A stretch of 25,071 nucleotides of DNA from CAYNHF01 sp964397045 (GTDB lineage Bacteria > Actinomycetota > Acidimicrobiia > Spongiisociales > UBA5794), in NCBI GenBank assembly GCA_964397045.1, contig CAYNHF010000045.1, forward strand, positions 1-25,071. The letters run 5' to 3'. The first letter of the stretch is position 1, and each line of letters opens with the position of its first letter. This document shows, in pieces, positions 15,784 to 21,707 of the stretch. The translations under genes and the position numbers were made by a program. Under the pieces are notes generated by a model. The model searched no databases. It was not told where the DNA came from and saw nothing but the letters and a program-made list of their open reading frames with translations.

Positions 15784-16761
15784 CTAGCCGGCAACGGCGA
15801 TGACGGTCTTGCCGCTGGCGTGGCCGCCTGCGATGTAGTCCATGGCCGCCGCGGTTTCGTCCAGCGGGTAGGTTCGATCGATGACGGGTCGGAGCTCTCC
15901 GGTTTCGATCAGTTGGTTGAGGTCGAGCAAGTCCTGTCGGCGCACCGGCGAATAGAAGGGACGCCCCTGTTTGGAGACGAACATCGACGAGATGCCGGCG
16001 TTCGCCATGCGTCCAACGGCCCCGAACCAACGGCCGTCGGATCGTGCGCTGTTGCTGAGGTACAAGCCCCCGTCGGCAACAGCCCGGCGAGCTTGCGCCG
16101 GTGAACGATTGGCGACGTTGTCGAGGATCAGGTCGTACTTGGCTTCACCCAGGGAGTAGTCCTCCTCGGTGTAGTCGATGACGTGGTTTGCCCCCAACTC
16201 TCGGGCAAGTTCGACGTTCCCTGGTCCACACACCGCGGTGACGTCGGCGCCGAGCGACTTGGCGATTTGGATGGCATAGATGCCGACACCTCCCGTGGCC
16301 CCGTTGATCAGGACTCGATCGCCGACCTTCACCTTCCCCGCGTCGCGGATTCCTCTCAGGGCCGTGACTGCGGAGACCGGAATCGCAGCCGCTTCCTCGA
16401 AGGTCAGCGTTGCCGGCTTGGGCGCCATCGTCTTGGTGGTGACGACGACGTATTGCGCGCACGAGCCAACGTTGGCCTCGCCGTAGATCTCGTTCCCCGG
16501 CTCGACCCCGGACACGGCGCCGCCGACCGATGTCACGACTCCGGCGAAGTCGTAGCCGGGGGTCCGCTTTTTCGGCTTGCGGACCCCGGTTCCGGCTCGC
16601 ATCACGTAGGGCTCCCCGCGCATCATCATCAGGTCACCGATGTGCAAGGCCGCGGCACGCACCTCGACCAGAACCTCGGCGTCCTTGGGCACCGGGGTCG
16701 GAACCTCGAGCAGCGAGAGGGCGTCGCTGTCGCCGTAGCTGTCCTGAACGATCGCTTGCAT
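15784..16761 (-). CDS. Zinc-less MDR-family NAD(P)-dependent oxidoreductase
   Basis: This 325-residue cytoplasmic enzyme belongs to the medium-chain dehydrogenase/reductase superfamily, quinone-reductase branch. It has a GroES-like N-terminal half (GYDFAGVVTSVG at about 69-80) and a Rossmann half with GATGGVG (154-160) for the nucleotide. The cysteine cluster of zinc alcohol dehydrogenases is absent, as usual for quinone or enoyl reductases. AGGAAG lies just upstream of the ATG. It is followed by the frameshifted SRPBCC-like gene on the same strand. The expected reaction is NADPH-dependent reduction of a quinone or an activated double bond; the true substrate is unknown. Confidence 0.9.
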   Translation of the reverse strand: MQAIVQDSYGDSDALSLLEVPTPVPKDAEVLVEVRAAALHIGDLMMMRGEPYVMRAGTGVRKPKKRTPGYDFAGVVTSVGGAVSGVEPGNEIYGEANVGSCAQYVVVTTKTMAPKPATLTFEEAAAIPVSAVTALRGIRDAGKVKVGDRVLINGATGGVGIYAIQIAKSLGADVTAVCGPGNVELARELGANHVIDYTEEDYSLGEAKYDLILDNVANRSPAQARRAVADGGLYLSNSARSDGRWFGAVGRMANAGISSMFVSKQGRPFYSPVRRQDLLDLNQLIETGELRPVIDRTYPLDETAAAMDYIAGGHASGKTVIAVAG

Positions 16762-16915
16762 TCTCTTCCTGCTTCTGCGCAGTTGGGCCTACCGCGCCCG
16801 AGTGTAGGGCCCACACGACGTCGCAAACCTCACCCGGGAAGCGATGACCGAGCCGTAGTGCGACGGCATCTGCAGCGACGCATCGACGGCTTCGGCGAGA
16901 CCGCGACCGTTCATG

Positions 16916-16949
16916 GGGTTAGACGCTTTGCCTCAAAAGCGTCTATCCC
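16916..16949. repeat. Long perfect hairpin
   Basis: TAGACGCTTT (16920-16929) and AAAGCGTCTA (16936-16945) form a perfect 10-base stem with a 6-base loop. After one T-T mismatch, GGG (16916-16918) and CCC (16947-16949) extend it. It is isolated, about 160 bases upstream of the oxidoreductase start, and could be a terminator read from either side or an operator. Confidence 0.5.
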
Positions 16950-16979
16950 GAGCAGGGTACGAAGATCGGAGGTGCGCGA

Positions 16980-17010
16980 CCCCATGGAAGGGGGCATACC
17001 CCATGGAAGG
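16980..17010 (+). repeat. 12-base direct repeat
   Basis: CCCCATGGAAGG occurs at 16980-16991 and again at 16999-17010, a period of 19 bases. Two turns of helix apart, such a pair could bind a regulator. The function is unknown. Confidence 0.45.
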
Positions 17011-17090
17011 AGAAGCCCTCCCGTCACGCATAGACAAGCATCGATACGTGTTCGCTCAGCGACGACCGGACTCGCACGGTGTAGCTCACC

Positions 17091-17119
17091 CTCGCCGCGG
17101 GCCCGCCGACCGGTAGAAT
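17091..17119 (+). promoter_or_regulatory. Promoter-like motif of structured element B
   Basis: CTCGCCG (17091-17097) and TAGAAT (17114-17119) have the same 16-base separation as in copy A. TAGAAT is a good -10 box. The transcript would begin at or just before the conserved GCAACAGG block. Confidence 0.5.
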
Positions 17120-17122
17120 GCA

Positions 17123-17226
17123 GCAACAGGCGAGCGCCCACGAGCGCCTTTTTCCATGCAGAAGGAGGCGCTCAGTGGCGCAACCCCGACCCCGGCGGCG
17201 GAGACGAGGGTTCGAGTCCTGCCGGG
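17123..17226 (+). ncRNA. Candidate small RNA, copy B
   Basis: It shares the 16-base opening block with copy A (17123-17138). The outer helix GCGCC/GGCGC is at 17134-17138/17177-17181. The inner helix has 13 pairs: GAGCGCC/GGCGCTC (17142-17148/17167-17173) continued by TTTTTC/GAAGGA with two G-U pairs around a CATGCA loop. A third hairpin, CCCGGC/GCCGGG, is at 17191-17196/17221-17226. The inner helix differs from copy A at many positions but pairs fully. The 3' end resembles the T arm and acceptor end of a tRNA (GGGTTCGAGTCC then CGGGCCCA), but no whole tRNA can be built. Identity is unknown. Confidence 0.55.
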
Positions 17227-17312
17227 CCCACGCGTTGAGACGGGACATCGTGTCCCCAGGTCAACCACCAGATCTGGCCGGTCGGCGGCGAGCTGACCCA
17301 AGCGATCCGTGA
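17175..17312 (+). other. Possible 45-codon reading frame inside element B
   Basis: A GTG at 17175 has AAGGAGG (17162-17168) at good spacing, and the frame runs 45 codons to TGA. The product would be Arg-rich (RPRRRRRGFESCRAH). The ribosome binding site lies inside the 3' strand of the inner helix, so it would be hidden when the RNA is folded. The matching GTG is not present in copy A, and the Arg-rich product may simply reflect the tRNA-like sequence. Coding is doubtful. Confidence 0.2.
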
Positions 17313-17377
17313 GACGGTTTCGCATTTCGTAATGAGAACTCGGGACTAGATCGTCGGATCGGGCGGTTTCTCCCCAC

Positions 17378-18244
17378 ATGACCAAGACATCGACTCCTCC
17401 CCATACCCGCCGAGACGGAAGCTCCGCGTCCGACTCCGTCGTGCGCGACCTGATCGGCCGCATCACACCCCTCGAGATCATGGTCGCCGCGGTGATCGCG
17501 GTGATCATGCTTCTGCTGGTTCTCATCGAGCCGAACATCGTCGAGGCTCCGTTCCAGAACGAGCGGACCCTCCTCTTCACGTTCGGGGGAACGGCCCTCG
17601 CGGCGATCGCCTACGTCGTCATGCTCCGCCTCCGCGTGCCCCCGGTCGTGAGGGTGATAGTGCTGGTGGTGCCGTTCGTGATCGTCAACTGGTGGCTGAT
17701 CTCGCCGTACTTCATCGACGACGTGGTCGACGATGACTTCTCGGCGTCGATCTCCGCCACCCCGGAGGTAGAGGAGTCCACGACCGGTTCAGCTCCACCG
17801 GCGACCGACGCACCTCGGTCCACCGAGCCTGCTCAAGAGGAACCAGCCGCGCCTCCGAGCGAATCGGCCGCGGAGGAGGAGCCGTCGCCTCCCCCTCTGC
17901 CCAGCGGACCCGTGCTGCTCGGGGCCGGTCAGTTCGTCGGCCTTGCCGGCCATGAGGGCACCGGCGATGCCGGCATCTTCCAGAACCCTGATGGCTCGCT
18001 GGTGCTCCGTTTCGAAAACTTCGACATCGAAAACGGTCCCGACCTCGAGGTGTACCTCGTACCGGGTCCCGACCAGACTTCCCTCGCAGAGGGCTCGATC
18101 CATCTCGGTGCACTCAAGGGCAACATCGGCGACCAGAACTACGACCTGCCACCAGGCACCGAACTCGCCCCGGGGGCGTACACGGCGCTCGTGTGGTGCG
18201 AGGCGTTCAGCGTCGAGTTCGTCGGCGCCACCATCGACGTCTGA
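17378..18244 (+). CDS. Membrane-anchored DM13-domain protein
   Basis: This 288-residue protein has three hydrophobic segments (about 34-51, 65-83 and 91-110). An acidic, Pro- and Glu-rich linker (about 120-178) follows, then a DM13 domain (about 180-286) with GTGDAGIFQNPDGSLVLRF, GPDLEVYLVPG and GAYTALVWCEAFSVEF. The single conserved Cys is residue 274. DM13 has been proposed to act in electron transfer or redox chemistry outside the cell; the linker suggests the domain projects from the membrane. No strong ribosome binding site precedes the ATG at 17378. It stands alone between intergenic stretches. The domain call is confident; the function is not established. Confidence 0.88.
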   Translation: MTKTSTPPHTRRDGSSASDSVVRDLIGRITPLEIMVAAVIAVIMLLLVLIEPNIVEAPFQNERTLLFTFGGTALAAIAYVVMLRLRVPPVVRVIVLVVPFVIVNWWLISPYFIDDVVDDDFSASISATPEVEESTTGSAPPATDAPRSTEPAQEEPAAPPSESAAEEEPSPPPLPSGPVLLGAGQFVGLAGHEGTGDAGIFQNPDGSLVLRFENFDIENGPDLEVYLVPGPDQTSLAEGSIHLGALKGNIGDQNYDLPPGTELAPGAYTALVWCEAFSVEFVGATIDV

Positions 18245-18315
18245 ACCCTGGCGCGCCGATCGGGCCTGCCGAAGCGACGGCCAAGGCCTCGGCTACTCCC
18301 CACCCGGAGGCGTCC

Positions 18316-18489
18316 CGTCGGCCTGAGATTGCCGAACGGCTCGGCGTGGCCAATGGTCACGTCATCCACATCTGGCGAGCACGCCACGACGACTTCCCTG
18401 AACCAGTAGCCCGCTCGAAAGTCGCAATGGTCTGGTACTGGCCAGACGTCGAGTGGTGGGCCCGCGGCAGCGGGAGGCTCGAGACGTAG
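18316..18489 (+). pseudogene. AlpA/MerR-like small HTH protein remnant
   Basis: The frame ending in TAG at 18487-18489 encodes PEIAERLGVANGHVIHIWRA followed by DDFPEPVA and WYWPDVEWWARGSGR. This matches small actinobacterial DNA-binding proteins that have EIAxxLGVSRQRV, DFPAPVA and DVExWAR motifs. The frame upstream of 18316 has no family similarity and no suitable start except one overlapping the DM13 gene, so the N-terminus looks lost. It may be a remnant of a mobile-element excisionase-like gene; a short functional protein is possible. Confidence 0.5.
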
Positions 18490-18668
18490 GGCGGCAACCC
18501 AACTGGCTTATCGTCCTGGTATTTCGTCCTGCGATTAGCACCAAGGCTATGAGCCTTGTGCGCCGTCGGTAGTCCTTGTGCGGTAAGGCTCGGCCGCACG
18601 TGACTCCCACCTGACTCCCATCTTCAGGATGGCGTTGAGAGTCTCGGTGACGATGGTGACCGTCATGA
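18490..18668. other. Intergenic region with small repeats
   Basis: There is no gene here. It holds the hairpin CAAGGCT-ATG-AGCCTTG (18542-18558) and two copies of TGACTCCCA at 18601-18609 and 18612-18620. Related TGACTCC copies lie beyond the next gene, so this may be one border of an inserted segment. Confidence 0.4.
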
Positions 18669-18758
18669 CCACGGTGACCACCGTCGCAATCAAGCGTGAC
18701 CGCAGGCGTTTTGTCCCTTCACAAGCGACCACTCTCTGCATTACGGTGGTCACCGTGG
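18669..18758. promoter_or_regulatory. 16-base inverted repeat upstream of the beta-helix gene
   Basis: CCACGGTGACCACCGT (18669-18684) is the exact reverse complement of ACGGTGGTCACCGTGG (18743-18758). Each arm is itself a near-palindrome. More GGTGAC units lie nearby, at about 18641, 18650 and 18775. The cluster sits 55-145 bases before the ATG of the beta-helix gene, so binding of a dimeric regulator is the simplest reading; a foldback RNA is the alternative. Confidence 0.5.
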
Positions 18759-18812
18759 GGAGGCCGCGCCTCATGGTGACGGTCCGTTTGAGGGCGACCT
18801 GGGAGGAACGTT

Positions 18813-20648
18813 ATGAGAAGCCGAACACGCCTCTTGACGATTGGTGTTTTGATCGGGTTGGTGGGGTTGCTGTTGCCAGTGGCCGTCGCTTCGGCTGAGC
18901 CGTTCACTCGCTACGTGGATTCTGACACGACATTGTCGTCTGATCATCACGGCAACATTGAATTCACTCAGGGTGGAGTGAAGCTTGATTGTGCCGGTTT
19001 CGCCGTCACAGGCGTTGGGTCAGGAGTTGGGATTGACGTAGGAGTTGATGATGTGACGATTCGGAATTGTCACGTTTCCAACTTTGGCGCAGGGATCAGA
19101 TTCCTGGGAACGAACGGTGGCCTTCTCATCGACAGTTCCAGCGCTACGAACCGCTTCGGCGGTATCACCCTTGAGGGTTCGTCAGGCGTGGTGGTTAGGT
19201 CCACCGATGCCCACGACAACGGTCTGAGCGGCTTCTTCCTTTGGAGAAACTCAGTGGGCAACCAGTTCTCAGACACCACCTCCACTAACAACCGCACCGG
19301 TTTCTTTCTGACTGAATCAGACGACAACCTGTTCAAGAACAACATGGTCAGCGGGAACAGCGCAGACGGGGTAAGTGTCTTCGGCTCTTCGGGGAACGAG
19401 TTCAAGAACAACCACATCCACGACAACTCTGGTCAGGGCGTGTCCGTAGGAGACTCGGACAGCAACATCTTCAAGGACAACACCCTTGCTGACAACGGCA
19501 TGTTTGGCTTCCTAGCGTTAAACGCAGGTTCGAACACCTTCACACGCAATGACGTCTCGGGTCATACAGATCAGCAGTTCCACTTCGCGAACGGATCGGA
19601 CGGAAACCTCCTGGTGGCCAATGCAGCCTCCGGAGGCGAGGCCGGTTACGTGTTCCTAGCATCAGCAGGAAACCTGGCCAAGGACAACTACGCCACCGCC
19701 TACACGTCCGGCGGCTACGGAATCTCGGAGGGTTCTTCCCACAACTCATTGCACAACAACGTTGCTGACGACGGTTTGGGTGGCGGCCACGGGTTTTCGA
19801 TCAACGAGTCGCATCACAACGAGTTGATCGATAACACCGCCATCGGTGGCGTCATCGGCTTCTCTCTCGATTTCGGTGCCACAGACAACACGCTCAAAGG
19901 CAACTACGCCGCCGGGAACTCGATCATCCAGTTCGCCATCGAAAGTAGTGACGGGGGCAGCGGACTGCTCCGATCTGACCGCAACCACCTGGTCAACAAC
20001 ACGGCTGAGGGTGGCGAGATTGGGTTCTTCCTGAGAACTGCGAGTGACAACGTGCTCCAAAGCAACACGGCCAGCGGGGCGAGCGGCAACGGGTTCGATA
20101 TCGAAGGAACCTACGACGGCGCCGTCTTCTTGGGTGGTTCTGATGGCAACACCTTGACTGACAATTCGTCCATTGCCAACGGCGGGAGCGGGTTCTTGGT
20201 GTGGGACTCGGACGGCAACGTCCTCACGGCCAACTTGGCCCATGACAACGCATCAGGATTCGACGGTGCATCAGGATTTGACGTCCGATGGTCCGATAAC
20301 ACCGAGCTGTCACGCAACGAGGCAACCGACAACGAAGGGGATGGCATCTTGGTTCTCTTTGGTGACGGCAGCACGATCACCCGCAACACCACAAATGGGA
20401 ACACCGTGTCAGGCGTGGCCGTCATCTTTGTAGCCGACACCGATGTCAAAAGGAACACGTCACTCAACAACAACTCGAACGGCTTCGCCGTTATCGCTAC
20501 GAACGGCATCGGTACGGTCCTCTCCAGGAACACCGCCTGCGGCAACGGAGACTTCGACGCTGTGGACTTCAGCGGGAACATCCCGCTCGATCCTGCACTC
20601 TGGGATAACAACGGCTTCTGCCAGGACGTCGTCTTCCAACCAGTCTGA
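18813..20648 (+). CDS. Secreted NosD-like right-handed beta-helix protein
   Basis: This 611-residue protein has a clear signal peptide (charged RSRTR, a hydrophobic stretch, and cleavage after ASA at about residue 28). The rest is made almost wholly of repeats of about 22-24 residues, with motifs such as DNLFKNNMVSGNSADGVSVF and SDGNTLTDNSSIANGGSGF, which is the parallel beta-helix (NosD/CASH) pattern. Such proteins bind or cut polysaccharides or form surface structures; NosD itself helps deliver copper to nitrous oxide reductase, but no nos genes are here. GGGAGGAA precedes the ATG. Codon use looks less GC-rich than its neighbours and repeats flank it, so it may be acquired. The substrate is unknown. 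Confidence 0.88.
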   Translation: MRSRTRLLTIGVLIGLVGLLLPVAVASAEPFTRYVDSDTTLSSDHHGNIEFTQGGVKLDCAGFAVTGVGSGVGIDVGVDDVTIRNCHVSNFGAGIRFLGTNGGLLIDSSSATNRFGGITLEGSSGVVVRSTDAHDNGLSGFFLWRNSVGNQFSDTTSTNNRTGFFLTESDDNLFKNNMVSGNSADGVSVFGSSGNEFKNNHIHDNSGQGVSVGDSDSNIFKDNTLADNGMFGFLALNAGSNTFTRNDVSGHTDQQFHFANGSDGNLLVANAASGGEAGYVFLASAGNLAKDNYATAYTSGGYGISEGSSHNSLHNNVADDGLGGGHGFSINESHHNELIDNTAIGGVIGFSLDFGATDNTLKGNYAAGNSIIQFAIESSDGGSGLLRSDRNHLVNNTAEGGEIGFFLRTASDNVLQSNTASGASGNGFDIEGTYDGAVFLGGSDGNTLTDNSSIANGGSGFLVWDSDGNVLTANLAHDNASGFDGASGFDVRWSDNTELSRNEATDNEGDGILVLFGDGSTITRNTTNGNTVSGVAVIFVADTDVKRNTSLNNNSNGFAVIATNGIGTVLSRNTACGNGDFDAVDFSGNIPLDPALWDNNGFCQDVVFQPV

Positions 20649-20649
20649 A

Positions 20650-20707
20650 CGGGGATGTCTCCCGGCCCCTATCCGGCAGGGAGCGCTGCCCATCTGCGGT
20701 GGGCGCT
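20650..20707 (+). terminator. Possible terminator of the beta-helix gene
   Basis: Just after the stop there is a small hairpin CGGG/CCCG (20650-20664). A second one at 20682-20707 pairs AGCG and CCC with GGG and CGCT, with a 3-base bulge. Neither has a T run. Confidence 0.35.
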
Positions 20708-20711
20708 GCGA

Positions 20712-20734
20712 CCTGACTCCGAGTGTGACTCCCA
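20712..20734. repeat. TGACTCC repeats beyond the beta-helix gene
   Basis: CCTGACTCC (20712-20720) and TGACTCCCA (20726-20734) echo the pair at 18601-18620. The four copies bracket the beta-helix gene at 18813-20648. Confidence 0.4.
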
Positions 20735-20755
20735 AAGGATGACAGGGACACGGGA

Positions 20756-21241
20756 TTAGGCAAGAGGACTCTTCAGCGTCGGAGCGGCAGGATCGGGCTC
20801 GATCTTCGACCGTAATCGCTGCACTGCGACGTCCACGAGCCGAGAGTCTCCGAGATATGAGTAACCCCACACCTGGTCGAGAAGCAGCTCGCGGGTGAAG
20901 ACCTGCTCTGGACGTCGAGCCATTTCAACAAGCAGCCGGAATTCGGTCGGCGTCAAGACGACCTCCTTCCCATTGTCGTGCACGACACGATGGGCTGACA
21001 CGTCGATGTGCAAGTGTTTGAGCGTGAGCGTCTCGGCTGGTTCCATGAGCTGAGCGCGTCGCAGAGCAGCGCGGATCCGAGCTACCAATACCGGCATCTC
21101 AAATGGCTTGATCACGTGGTCATCAGCACCGGACTCGAGGCCGACGACGATGTCGATAGCTTCACTCTTCGCAGTGAGCATGACTCGGCAGTCCAGGACG
21201 GCGACGATGGCCCGCCCATCCAGGCCGCCGTAGGATCCCAT
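20756..21241 (-). pseudogene. OmpR-family response regulator, truncated at both ends
   Basis: The 161-residue frame contains the second part of a receiver domain (VMLTAKSEAID, LESGADDHVIKPF with the conserved Lys45) and most of a winged-helix output domain (LTPTEFRLLVEMARRPEQVF, VDVAVQRLRSKIE). The first two-thirds of the receiver, including the acidic pair and the Asp that is phosphorylated, are replaced by about 18 unrelated residues. The end reads PTLKSPLA and stops where the family has a TVRGxGYRF tail. No kinase gene is adjacent. Its start is 3 bases from the divergent gene at 21244, which suggests a recombination junction. It could still bind DNA, but not as a normal phospho-switch. Confidence 0.7.
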
Positions 21242-21243
21242 TA

Positions 21244-21681
21244 GTGGCTTCCATGTCCATCGCCGAGATCGAGGATCTGCTTGCGGGACCGCACCAGGCG
21301 GTGCTTTCGGTGAGTCGAATCGACCGGGGCCCTGTCGCCGTCACAATGAGCTACCTCTACCGGGACAGCCGGTTCTGGATGATCACGCCACCCGAGTCGT
21401 TTCACGGGCGGTTGATGAAACAGACGGGCTGCGCAACGCTCACCGTCCACTACGAGGAGTATCCCAACCGCTCCTCGCGTCAGAGCTACGTGATGGCAGA
21501 GGGGTCCATAGAGTTCACCGATGATGATCCGGTGCCGCTGCTGCGGGCTCTGCTCGCCAAGGACCGCGGGGAGGTACTCGCCGCAGAGTGGACGGAGCGA
21601 ATGATGGCAACCGTGGCTCCGGTAGCGGTGCTGACTCCCCGCACACTGAACGGCCACACCTTCAGCAATCGACTCGACTGA
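21244..21681 (+). CDS. Pyridoxamine 5'-phosphate oxidase-fold protein
   Basis: This protein of about 145 residues has the split-barrel fold of pyridoxamine oxidase-like flavin proteins: an N-terminal strand with AVLSVSRIDRGPVAVTMSYL, YRDSRFWMIT, and HGRLMKQTGCATLTVHYEEY in the middle. Such proteins often use F420, FMN or heme and are frequent in actinomycetes. The GTG at 21244 has AGGA 8 bases upstream; the ATG at 21253 is an alternative. It converges with the two-domain hydrolase and has no clear functional partner here. The cofactor and substrate are unknown. Confidence 0.8.
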   Translation: MASMSIAEIEDLLAGPHQAVLSVSRIDRGPVAVTMSYLYRDSRFWMITPPESFHGRLMKQTGCATLTVHYEEYPNRSSRQSYVMAEGSIEFTDDDPVPLLRALLAKDRGEVLAAEWTERMMATVAPVAVLTPRTLNGHTFSNRLD

Positions 21682-21707
21682 TCTGCGGCCAAAGGGTCCG
21701 GTCTCGA

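Noticed and set aside
17099..17230. Complete tRNA gene
   Set aside because: The 7-base ends can pair and a T-arm-like stretch is present, but the span is about 132 bases and no D or anticodon arm fits.
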